From: an uncultured Muribaculum sp.
GTDB taxonomy: Bacteria > Bacteroidota > Bacteroidia > Bacteroidales > Muribaculaceae
Assembly: GCA_910589555.1 (NCBI GenBank)
Contig: CAJUTE010000069.1
Location: forward strand, 1 to 11,693
Direction of reading: 5' to 3'
Length of the DNA stretch: 11,693 bases
This document shows positions 5,867 through 11,693 of the stretch, one piece after another. A program made the position numbers and the translations under genes. Positions within the stretch are counted from its first letter, which is position 1. Each line of letters starts with the position of its first letter. The notes under the pieces are model-generated. The model was not told the DNA's origin. It did not search any database and saw nothing but the letters and a program-made list of their open reading frames with translations.

Positions 5867-6256
5867 TTATACGCGACGACGTTTGGGAGGACGGCAACCG
5901 TTGTGCGGAAGCGGAGTTACGTCAACGATTTCAGTAACTTCGATACCGGCGCCATGCACGGTGCGGATAGCTGACTCACGGCCATTGCCGGGTCCTTTCA
6001 CATAAGCTTTCACCTTGCGCAGACCGAGGTCATAAGCAACCTTTGCGCAATCCTGAGCTGCCATCTGAGCAGCATAGGGGGTGTTCTTTTTAGAGCCACG
6101 GAAGCCCATCTTACCGGCGCTTGACCATGAGATCACCTGACCTTCTGAATTGGCTAAGCACACGATAATGTTGTTGAAAGATGAGTGTACATGAAGTTGA
6201 CCGTTGGCGTCAACCTTGACATTTCTCTTCTTTGCTGCGACTGTCTTTTTTGCCAT
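5867..6256 (-). CDS. rpsK: Small ribosomal subunit protein uS11
   Basis: S11 sits on the 30S platform and helps shape the mRNA exit (E-site) region. The 129 aa are full length. The conserved segments include HVHSSFNNIIV (22-32), SSAGKMGFRGSKKNTPYAA (45-63), GPGNGRESAIR (88-98) and the C-terminal LPHNGCRPPKRRRV, which is almost invariant in bacteria. The ATG at 6256 fits the family N-terminus, a basic tail of about 12 residues. It follows rpsM after 9 bases, without a Shine-Dalgarno. Confidence 0.98.
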   Translation of the reverse strand: MAKKTVAAKKRNVKVDANGQLHVHSSFNNIIVCLANSEGQVISWSSAGKMGFRGSKKNTPYAAQMAAQDCAKVAYDLGLRKVKAYVKGPGNGRESAIRTVHGAGIEVTEIVDVTPLPHNGCRPPKRRRV

Positions 6257-6265
6257 ACTAATTTA

Positions 6266-6646
6266 TTATTTTGTAGCTTTCTTCTTGTTTGCGACTGTTT
6301 TCTTGCGACCCTTGCGAGTGCGGGCATTGTTCTTGGTGCTCTGTCCACGCACGGGCAAGCCGATACGGTGACGAATGCCACGGTAGCATCCAATATCCAT
6401 CAATCGCTTGATGTTAAGCTGGATTTCGCTGCGGAGGTCTCCCTCTACTTTGTGATCGCGGCCGATTACTTCGCGGACAGCTGCTGCCTGAGCGTCGGTC
6501 CAGTCTTTTACTTTGATGTTTTTGTCCACTCCGGCTTTCTCAAGGATAGAGTTTGCGGCGCTGCGGCCGATGCCGAAGATATAAGTCAAGGCGATTTCAC
6601 CTCTTTTGTTCTGGGGGAGATCCACTCCCACGATTCTAACTGCCAT
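6266..6646 (-). CDS. rpsM: Small ribosomal subunit protein uS13
   Basis: S13 sits in the 30S head, bridges to the 50S subunit and contacts P-site tRNA with its tail. The 126 aa are typical. MAVRIVGVDLPQNKRGEIALTYIFGIG opens the protein and contains the helix-two-turn-helix region. DIGCYRGIRHRIGLPVRGQ (84-102) is the family signature. It ends in a long Lys/Arg tail, the part that reaches tRNA. It begins the alpha-operon order rpsM-rpsK-rpsD-rpoA-rplQ. The 36-base gap before it holds a TAnnTTTG-like sequence but no matching TTTG box. Confidence 0.98.
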   Translation of the reverse strand: MAVRIVGVDLPQNKRGEIALTYIFGIGRSAANSILEKAGVDKNIKVKDWTDAQAAAVREVIGRDHKVEGDLRSEIQLNIKRLMDIGCYRGIRHRIGLPVRGQSTKNNARTRKGRKKTVANKKKATK

Positions 6647-6682
6647 ATTGATTGACTAAATTTTCTGCAAAAATAACAAAAA

Positions 6683-6799
6683 TTATCCTTGACGCTGTTT
6701 ATACTTGGGATTTTTCTTATTAATTACGTAAAGACGACCTTTACGACGGACGATTTTGCTGTCCGGAGTACGCTTCTTGATTGAGGCTCTTACTTTCAT
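6683..6799 (-). CDS. rpmJ: Large ribosomal subunit protein bL36, cysteine-free form
   Basis: Hand translation from ATG 6799 gives 38 aa: MKVRASIKKRTPDSKIVRRK (1-20) followed by GRLYVINKKNPKYKQRQG and TAA. The start MKVRAS, the KIVRRKGRLYVI segment and the end KQRQG identify L36, the smallest 50S protein, which stabilises the 23S rRNA near the stalk base. The classical form binds one zinc ion through three Cys and one His; all four are absent here (TPDS replaces the CxxC-like region), so this is the zinc-free type. The position between infA and rpmJ's usual neighbour rpsM is the canonical one. Confidence 0.96.
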   Translation of the reverse strand: MKVRASIKKRTPDSKIVRRKGRLYVINKKNPKYKQRQG

Positions 6800-6815
6800 A
6801 TCTATGTTTATTTTA

Positions 6816-7034
6816 TTATTTGTATCTAAACGCAATTCTGCCTTTGGACAAGTCATAGGGAGACATCTCTACGCGCACTTTGTCGCCGGGCAATATCCTG
6901 ATGTAATGCATACGCATCTTTCCGGATATGTGGGCTGTGATCTCGTGCCCGTTTTCCAATTCCACTCGGAACATTGCATTGCTCAATGCTTCCACTATTG
7001 TACCGTCTTGTTCTATTGCAGCTTGTTTTGCCAT
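6816..7034 (-). CDS. infA: Translation initiation factor IF-1
   Basis: IF-1 occupies the A site of the 30S subunit during initiation and helps IF-2 and IF-3 select the initiator tRNA. The 72-aa product is a single OB-fold (S1-like) domain, with GTIVEALSNAMFRVELENGHEITAHISGKMRMHYIRILPGDKVRVEMSPYDLSKGRI covering it almost entirely; the family length is 71-72 aa. The start MAKQAAIEQDGTI matches the usual N-terminus. It follows map by 9 bases and precedes rpmJ by 16 bases. The AGGAG seen further upstream is inside the end of map and about 25 bases from the start, too far to act as a ribosome binding site. Confidence 0.98.
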   Translation of the reverse strand: MAKQAAIEQDGTIVEALSNAMFRVELENGHEITAHISGKMRMHYIRILPGDKVRVEMSPYDLSKGRIAFRYK

Positions 7035-7043
7035 ATAATAATA

Positions 7044-7826
7044 TTAAATTGCTTTTTCTCCTAATACTTCTTCAATATAGTCAAACGTGGTCAGCACCTG
7101 TGTCTTTCCACCGAGTATCGCCACAGTGTGCTCGAAGTGGGCAGAAGGCTGACGGTCGCGGGTGCGGCACTGCCATCCGTCCTTCTCAATCACAATGTTG
7201 CGTTTACCCATATTGACCATGGGCTCTATGCAGATGCACATACCGTTTTTGATAAGCGGGCCCATCCCTTTCCTGCCGTAATTGGGCACTTCGGGATCTT
7301 CATGCATGCTTTTGCCGATTCCGTGTCCACACATCTCGCGCACGATAGAATAACCATGGCGTTCACAATAGGTCTGGACAGCGTTTGCCACATCACCGAT
7401 GCGGTTTCCCTCCTTGCACACCTCGATACCCTTGTAAAGAGACTCTTTGGTGACCTTAAGGAGCTGCATCACCTCAGGGGCGACATTCCCCACCGGGAAA
7501 GTGTAGCACATATCGGCGTTATATCCGTTGAGCTCCACGACAGTGTCAATCCCCACAATGTCCCCCTCGCGGAGAGCATAATTGGACGGAAAGCCATGGA
7601 CTACCGTTTCATTGACTTCTATGCAGAGAGTTCCTGGAAATCCACCGTAGCCGAGACAAGAGGGCTTGCCGCCGTTGTCGAGCATGAACTCGCGGGCGAT
7701 TGTGTCAAGCTTCAAAGTAGTAACTCCCGGAGCCACCCACTTGGCGAGTTCGCCAAGTGTGCGGCTGAGGAGTGTACCTGCCTCACGCATTAATTCGATT
7801 TCTTCGGGTGTCTTCAGATAAATCAT
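7044..7826 (-). CDS. map: Methionine aminopeptidase, type I
   Basis: Removes the initiator methionine from nascent proteins at the ribosome exit. The 260 aa form one pita-bread domain, as in type I enzymes. The five metal ligands expected from E. coli can be placed: Asp94 (VGIDTVV), Asp105 (NADMCYTF), His168 (CGHGIG), Glu201 (CICIEPMV) and Glu232 (FEHTVAI). The substrate-side histidines are His78 (VHGFP) and His175 (SMHEDP). There is no N-terminal zinc finger or SH3-binding extension. The position between secY and infA puts it in the ribosomal transcription unit; the adk gene that often separates secY from map in other phyla is absent. The ATG at 7826 starts MIYLKTPEEIELMREAG, the family-standard N-terminus. 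Confidence 0.97.
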   Translation of the reverse strand: MIYLKTPEEIELMREAGTLLSRTLGELAKWVAPGVTTLKLDTIAREFMLDNGGKPSCLGYGGFPGTLCIEVNETVVHGFPSNYALREGDIVGIDTVVELNGYNADMCYTFPVGNVAPEVMQLLKVTKESLYKGIEVCKEGNRIGDVANAVQTYCERHGYSIVREMCGHGIGKSMHEDPEVPNYGRKGMGPLIKNGMCICIEPMVNMGKRNIVIEKDGWQCRTRDRQPSAHFEHTVAILGGKTQVLTTFDYIEEVLGEKAI

Positions 7827-7852
7827 TGAATCAGCGGGATTAAAGCGTCTAA

Positions 7853-9196
7853 TTAATATGCACTGCCGGTAGTACGGCCTTTGATTTTACCGTCTTTCAT
7901 CAAGCCATCGTAGTGATGCATCATAAGATGCGACTCAATCTGCTGGAGTGTGTCGAGCACGACACCAACGAGAATCAGCAACGATGTGCCTCCGAAGAAC
8001 TGGGCGAAATTCTGGCTGACACCGAAAAGGCGCGCGAATGCAGGCATTACCGCCACTATTCCAAGGAACAGCGATCCCGGAAGAGTGATGCGTGACATGA
8101 TCGAGTCAAGATACTCCACAGTCTTCTTGCCGGGTTTGATGCCCGGGATGAAACCATTGTTGCGCTTCATGTCTTCTGCCATCTGAGCGGGACGCACAGT
8201 AATGGCGGTATAGAAGTAAGTGAACGCCACAATGAGGATAAAGTAGGTTATGTTATATGCCAAACCATTGATGTCGGAGAATTTCACGAAAATGCTGTTC
8301 TCATGAGATCCGAATCCGGCAAGAGTGATAGGAATAAACATAATCGCCTGAGCGAAGATGATAGGCATAACACCGGCGGCATTAACCTTCAAGGGTATAT
8401 ACTGGCGAGCGCCTCCGTACTGCTTGTTGCCGACAATGCGCTTAGCATACTGCACAGGCACCTTGCGTGTTCCCTGAACGAGAAGCACTGCGCCTACAGT
8501 CACAGCGAAAAGCAACACAAGCTCTACGATAAACATCACAAGACCGCCCTCAGAACCGGTAGAACCGGGCAGACGGCTCACGAACTCGAAGTAGAGAGCC
8601 TGCGGAAGGCGGGCGATGATACCCACGAGGATAATGAAAGAGATGCCGTTACCGATACCGCGGTCAGTGATACGCTCACCAAGCCACATGATAAACATGG
8701 AGCCCGCTGCGAGAATCACCGTCAGATAAGCGATAGTCCAGAAACCCATAGTGGCAGCGCCACCGGCTGCGTTGACCTGATATTGCAGGTTGACGAGATA
8801 GGCAGGACCCTGAAGCAAAAGAATCAGGACGGTAAGATAACGTGTGTACTGGTTAAGTTTCTGGCGGCCGCTCTCTCCCTCTCTCTGCATCTTCTGGAAA
8901 GAAGGAAGCACCATGCCCAGCAGCTGGATCACGATTGACGCAGTGATGTAAGGCATGATACCCAGCGCAAAGATTGAAGCCTGGGAGAAAGCACCTCCGG
9001 AAAACATATCGAGAAGCTGCATAAGACCGCTGCCTGACGTAAAGTTGGCAAGCGCGTCAAGGTCGTCGGGGTGAATGCCCGGCAACACGACATAACATCC
9101 AAGTCGGTATACGAATACCAACATGAATGTTATGAGAAGACGCTTACGCAGCTCTTCGATTGTCCAGATGTTCTTTATAGTTTGGATAAATCTCAT
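7853..9196 (-). CDS. secY: Protein translocase subunit SecY
   Basis: SecY is the channel of the SecYEG translocon in the inner membrane and passes signal-peptide proteins such as the two secreted proteins in this window. The 447 aa fold into ten membrane segments. Seen: TM1 about 20-38, the plug/loop region about 55-75 (GLMQLLDMFSGGAFSQASIF), signature GIMPYITASIVIQLL (79-93), signature WLGERITDRGIGNGISFIIL (171-190), the ribosome/SecA-facing loop RKVPVQYAKR (244-253), and the C-terminal cytosolic tail. I start at ATG 9196 (MRFIQTIKNIW); a GTG directly before it at 9199 would add one Met. The stop-to-start gap to rplO is 5 bases, so coupling is likely. Confidence 0.97.
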   Translation of the reverse strand: MRFIQTIKNIWTIEELRKRLLITFMLVFVYRLGCYVVLPGIHPDDLDALANFTSGSGLMQLLDMFSGGAFSQASIFALGIMPYITASIVIQLLGMVLPSFQKMQREGESGRQKLNQYTRYLTVLILLLQGPAYLVNLQYQVNAAGGAATMGFWTIAYLTVILAAGSMFIMWLGERITDRGIGNGISFIILVGIIARLPQALYFEFVSRLPGSTGSEGGLVMFIVELVLLFAVTVGAVLLVQGTRKVPVQYAKRIVGNKQYGGARQYIPLKVNAAGVMPIIFAQAIMFIPITLAGFGSHENSIFVKFSDINGLAYNITYFILIVAFTYFYTAITVRPAQMAEDMKRNNGFIPGIKPGKKTVEYLDSIMSRITLPGSLFLGIVAVMPAFARLFGVSQNFAQFFGGTSLLILVGVVLDTLQQIESHLMMHHYDGLMKDGKIKGRTTGSAY

Positions 9197-9201
9197 CACA
9201 G

Positions 9202-9648
9202 TTAAACTTTAGCGATTGAACCGCCGGCTGCCTCGATAGCCTTCTGGGCTGCCTGAGAAAACGCGTTGGCTTCAACTGCGATTGCACGGGTGATAGTACC
9301 GCTGGCGAGAATCTTGACAAGCTGCTTGCTGGATACGAATCCGGCAGCGCGGAGCTCTTCAAGACCAACCTTGTTGAGATTCCTCGCAGCAGCAAGTTCC
9401 TCGATGGTGCCGATGTTGATACCCTTATATTCAACGCGGTTGAAGTTCTTGAAACCGAACTTAGGCAAACGACGCTGAAGAGGCATCTGACCACCTTCGA
9501 AACCTACCTTCTGTGAATAACCTGAACGAGACTTGGCTCCCTTGTGACCACGGGTAGATGTGCCACCCTTGCCAGAACCCGGTCCACGACCGATGCGGGT
9601 TTTCTTCTTGTTTGACCCTACTGCGGGTTGAATGGTATTTAGTTCCAT
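9202..9648 (-). CDS. rplO: Large ribosomal subunit protein uL15
   Basis: L15 is a late-assembly 50S protein with a long extension that threads into 23S rRNA. The 148 aa match the family. The Gly/Arg/Lys-rich extension RIGRGPGSGKGGTSTRGHKG (about 18-37) is followed by FEGGQMPLQRRLPKFGF (50-66) and the globular C-terminal domain, which ends in AAGGSIAKV. The N-terminal MELNTIQPA is typical. It lies between rpmD (16-base gap) and secY. Confidence 0.98.
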   Translation of the reverse strand: MELNTIQPAVGSNKKKTRIGRGPGSGKGGTSTRGHKGAKSRSGYSQKVGFEGGQMPLQRRLPKFGFKNFNRVEYKGINIGTIEELAAARNLNKVGLEELRAAGFVSSKQLVKILASGTITRAIAVEANAFSQAAQKAIEAAGGSIAKV

Positions 9649-9664
9649 AATATGATCGTAAGTT

Positions 9665-9844
9665 TTATGCGTTGGTCACTTCTACGAGGTGACGAACACG
9701 GTTAACCATACCCATCACGTCGGGGGTGTTCTCCTTTACAACCGAGTGATGCATTTTTTTCAATCCAAGCGCGTCGAGCGTAAGCTTCTGCACTTTGGGA
9801 GCGTTGATGCGGCTCTTAATCTGAGTGATTTTAATTTTTGCCAT
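9665..9844 (-). CDS. rpmD: Large ribosomal subunit protein uL30
   Basis: Hand translation from ATG 9844 gives 59 aa, starting MAKIKITQIKSRINAPKVQK and ending VNRVRHLVEVTNA before TAA. IKITQIKS, the LGLKKMHHSVV segment (26-36) and PDVMGMVNRVRHLV (41-54) are the L30 pattern. The family length in bacteria is about 58-60 aa. L30 is a small peripheral 50S protein missing from some bacterial lineages; its presence here in the canonical slot between rpsE and rplO is clear. Gaps are 13 bases to rpsE and 16 to rplO. Confidence 0.97.
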   Translation of the reverse strand: MAKIKITQIKSRINAPKVQKLTLDALGLKKMHHSVVKENTPDVMGMVNRVRHLVEVTNA

Positions 9845-9857
9845 GATTCAAGCTGAT

Positions 9858-10376
9858 TTAACCGTTATATACTTTTTCGAGAGATATACCGCGATTCTGG
9901 GCAACCTGAAGCGGGCTGCGCATCTCACCGAGAGCTTCAATAGTAGCCTTCACAAGGTTGTGAGGGTTAGATGAGCCCTTGGACTTTGCAAGCACGTCGG
10001 TGATACCTACGCTCTCCAACACGGCACGCATCGCACCACCGGCCTTTACTCCGGTACCGTGAGACGCCGGCTTGAGGATCACGCGAGAACCGCCGAACTT
10101 AGCTTCCTGTTCGTGAGGGATGGTGCCCTTGTGAACCGGAACACGGATAAGATTCTTCTTGGCAGCTTCAACGCCCTTGGCGATAGCTGCAGTCACCTCA
10201 TTGGCTTTACCCAGACCCCAGCCTACGATTCCGTCCTCGTTACCAACAACCACGATAGCGGCAAAGGTGAATGTGCGTCCACCCTTGGTCACCTTGGTTA
10301 CACGGTTGATGGCTACAAGACGATCTTTCAACTCGATATCGTTGGTAGATTTTACTCTGTTATTCTTATTTGCCAT
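9858..10376 (-). CDS. rpsE: Small ribosomal subunit protein uS5
   Basis: S5 sits at the mRNA entry side of the 30S subunit and influences decoding fidelity and mRNA unwinding. The 172 aa are typical. The N-terminal double-stranded-RNA-binding-like domain covers about 15-80 (LKDRLVAINRVTKVTKGGR, then GNEDGIVGWGLGKANEV). The C-terminal domain carries GSRVILKPASHGTGVKAGGA (96-115) and ends LQVAQNRGISLEKVYNG. The TKGGR loop is where spectinomycin-resistance changes occur in other bacteria; here it looks wild type. It follows rplR by 5 bases. Confidence 0.97.
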   Translation of the reverse strand: MANKNNRVKSTNDIELKDRLVAINRVTKVTKGGRTFTFAAIVVVGNEDGIVGWGLGKANEVTAAIAKGVEAAKKNLIRVPVHKGTIPHEQEAKFGGSRVILKPASHGTGVKAGGAMRAVLESVGITDVLAKSKGSSNPHNLVKATIEALGEMRSPLQVAQNRGISLEKVYNG

Positions 10377-10381
10377 GATTC

Positions 10382-10723
10382 TTAAAATTTAAGTCCGCCT
10401 TCGCGAGCAGCGTCAGCTAATGATTTAACACGACCATGGAAAAGATAGCCATTACGGTCGAATACTACTTCAGTGATACCGGCGGCGAGAGCCTTCTCAG
10501 CAGCGGCTTTACCTACCTTGGCTGCGATCTCAGTCTTTGTTCCACCTTCAAGTCCCTTGGAAGATGCGGCTACAAGAGTCTTACCTTCAAGGTCGTCAAC
10601 GAGCTGTACATAAATCTGCTTGTTGCTGCGGAACACCGTCATGCGGGGACGAGCGGCGGTGCCAGACACTTTACCACGGATACGTGTCTTGATCTTATTT
10701 CTTCTTTGTATCTTTGATATCAT
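10382..10723 (-). CDS. rplR: Large ribosomal subunit protein uL18
   Basis: L18 binds 5S rRNA together with L5 and anchors it in the central protuberance of the 50S subunit. The 113 aa are a normal length. After a basic N-terminus (ISKIQRRNKIKTRIRGK) come RPRMTVFRSNKQIYVQLVDD (25-44) and the C-terminal VVFDRNGYLFHGRVKSLADAAREGGLKF, both diagnostic. The start ATG at 10723 matches the family. It is 17 bases after rplF and 5 bases before rpsE; no Shine-Dalgarno is seen. Confidence 0.97.
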   Translation of the reverse strand: MISKIQRRNKIKTRIRGKVSGTAARPRMTVFRSNKQIYVQLVDDLEGKTLVAASSKGLEGGTKTEIAAKVGKAAAEKALAAGITEVVFDRNGYLFHGRVKSLADAAREGGLKF

Positions 10724-10740
10724 GATTCTGTCTACTTTAA

Positions 10741-11295
10741 TTATTTAGCACCTGCCGACTTACCAGACTTACGACGGATAACTTCACCGACAAACTTAAT
10801 ACCCTTGCCCTTGTAAGGTTCAGGCTTACGGAGTGAACGGATCTTGGCGCAAACCTGTCCAAGAAGCTGCTTGTCATCACTTTCAAGGATAATAAGAGGA
10901 TTCTTATTACGCTCTGTCTTGGCTTCAACCTTAACTTCCTTAGGAAGCTTGATAAATATAGCGTGGGAGAATCCGAGCGCGAGCTCAAGAACCTGACCTT
11001 CAGAAGTGGCACGATAACCTACTCCGACAAGCTCCATCTCCTTACGGTAACCCTGCGACACGCCCACAACCATGTTATGGATGAGCGCGCGGTAGAGACC
11101 GTGCTGAGCGCGGTGCTCGCGGTCGTCAGAAGGACGGGTCAAAGTGACGTGTCCGTCTTCGATGCTCACAGTGAGATCAGGATTGATTTTCTGAGAAAGT
11201 TCTCCCTTAGGTCCTTTTACAGTTACTACATCGTCCTTAACGGTTACTGTAACTCCGGCGGGTATTTCAATGGGGGCTTTACCTATTCTTGACAT
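10741..11295 (-). CDS. rplF: Large ribosomal subunit protein uL6
   Basis: L6 lies near the sarcin-ricin loop and stalk base of the 50S subunit and is needed for late assembly. The 184 aa hold two related alpha/beta domains (about 1-80 and 82-178). MSRIGKAPIEIPAGVTV opens the protein, VKGPKGELSQ is at about 26-35, and the family signature KPEPYKGKGIKFVGEVIRRK closes the second domain. The start ATG at 11295 is fixed by a strong Shine-Dalgarno 8 bases upstream, which no other gene in the block has. The gap to rpsH is 22 bases. Confidence 0.97.
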   Translation of the reverse strand: MSRIGKAPIEIPAGVTVTVKDDVVTVKGPKGELSQKINPDLTVSIEDGHVTLTRPSDDREHRAQHGLYRALIHNMVVGVSQGYRKEMELVGVGYRATSEGQVLELALGFSHAIFIKLPKEVKVEAKTERNKNPLIILESDDKQLLGQVCAKIRSLRKPEPYKGKGIKFVGEVIRRKSGKSAGAK

Positions 11296-11301
11296 TGTTA
11301 A

Positions 11302-11310
11302 TTCCTCCTT
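11302..11310 (-). promoter_or_regulatory. rplF: Strong Shine-Dalgarno sequence before rplF
   Basis: On the minus strand the rpsH-rplF gap reads AAAAGGAGGAATTAACAATG. AAGGAGGA is complementary to the canonical 16S anti-Shine-Dalgarno end, with 8 bases between GGAGG and the ATG. It fixes the rplF start. In Bacteroidota such sequences are rare, and none of the other starts in this window has one. Confidence 0.85.
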
Positions 11311-11317
11311 TTAAAGA

Positions 11318-11693
11318 TTAATAAACATAGCATAATACCTCGCCGCCCACTTTAAGTTCACGAGCCTTCTTATTGGTCATGACACCTTTGGAAGTGGAAA
11401 GGATTGCAATACCTAAACCATTGAGCACACGGGGCATATCTTTGTAGCCAGTGTACTGACGGAGACCGGGACGTGACACTCGTTTAAGGCTCTTGATAGC
11501 GTTAACCTTGTCAACGGGGTCATATTTCAAGGCAATCTTGATAGTGCCTGCGGGATTTTCACCCTCTACAAACTTGTAGTTAAGAATGTAGCCCTGTTCA
11601 AAAAGAATCTTTGTGATTTCTTTTTTCAAGTTTGAGGCAGGAATCTCTACTACTCTGTGCTGAGCTTTGATTGCGTTCCTCAATCTTGTTAAA
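11318..11693 (-). CDS. rpsH: Small ribosomal subunit protein uS8, 5' end outside the window
   Basis: S8 binds the central domain of 16S rRNA early in 30S assembly; in E. coli it represses translation of the spc operon. The visible frame runs to the right edge and reads LTRLRNAIKAQHRVVEIPAS at its N-terminal side, which matches the family after the usual MTDPIADY. About eight residues are therefore missing, and the TTG at 11683 that could be taken as a start is the Leu of TRLRNAI. The C-terminal signature is present: GLGIAILSTSKGVMTNKKAR...GGEVLCYVY. The 124 residues seen plus about eight fit the family length of about 131-132. Confidence 0.95.
   Translation of the reverse strand, partial: LTRLRNAIKAQHRVVEIPASNLKKEITKILFEQGYILNYKFVEGENPAGTIKIALKYDPVDKVNAIKSLKRVSRPGLRQYTGYKDMPRVLNGLGIAILSTSKGVMTNKKARELKVGGEVLCYVY

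Noticed and set aside
6668..6675. TAnnTTTG-like box (TATTTTTG on the minus strand) before rpsM
   Set aside because: No TTTG lies 19-21 bases upstream and the sequence is in an A/T-rich gap, so an internal promoter is not supported.
7060..7064. AGGAG upstream of infA as a ribosome binding site
   Set aside because: It is about 25 bases from the start and inside the map coding sequence (Leu-Gly-Glu codons).
7128..7793. Plus-strand open frame of 221 codons antisense to map
   Set aside because: map has all catalytic residues on the minus strand; the antisense frame has no family features. The same applies to the antisense frame at 8303-8938 in secY.

Overview
The window comes from a Bacteroidota genome, most likely order Bacteroidales; a Muribaculaceae-like origin is only a guess from moderate GC content and sequence style. 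The evidence is the Bacteroidota promoter grammar (TTTG, 19-20 bases, TAnnTTTG), the near-total lack of Shine-Dalgarno sequences before genes, the ribosomal gene order with map directly after secY and no adk, and the presence of a DUF1460 amidase-like protein.

Right two thirds (about 3.5-11.7 kb, minus strand): the distal spc operon and the alpha operon, read right to left as rpsH (5' end cut by the window edge), rplF, rplR, rpsE, rpmD, rplO, secY, map, infA, rpmJ, rpsM, rpsK, a 165-base gap, rpsD, rpoA, rplQ. A strong intrinsic terminator at about 3.52-3.56 kb closes the block. It encodes seven large-subunit proteins (L6, L18, L30, L15, L36, L17 and their partners), five small-subunit proteins (S8, S5, S13, S11, S4), the translocon channel SecY, methionine aminopeptidase, IF-1 and the RNA polymerase alpha subunit, so ribosome, translocon and polymerase synthesis are coupled. 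rpmJ (38 aa) and rpmD (59 aa) were found by hand translation.

Middle (about 1.4-3.5 kb, minus strand): a secreted 202-aa protein of unknown function, then eno (enolase) with its own -7 box and its own intrinsic terminator.

Left (1-1.4 kb): a plus-strand gene for a secreted DUF1460 NlpC/P60-type amidase, convergent with eno. Upstream of it, pointing left off the window, are two tandem TTTG/TAnnTTTG promoters, A/T-tract repeats, a hairpin and a boxA-like motif. This looks like the control region and leader of an rRNA operon whose 16S gene would begin just outside the window.

The coding content is mostly conserved housekeeping. The items worth a second look are regulatory: the rRNA-type control region, a lone perfect Shine-Dalgarno before rplF, the rpsD leader, the Cys-free L36, the pentapeptide tail on L17 and the unknown secreted protein. 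I saw no CRISPR array, insertion sequence, phage gene, tRNA or defence system.
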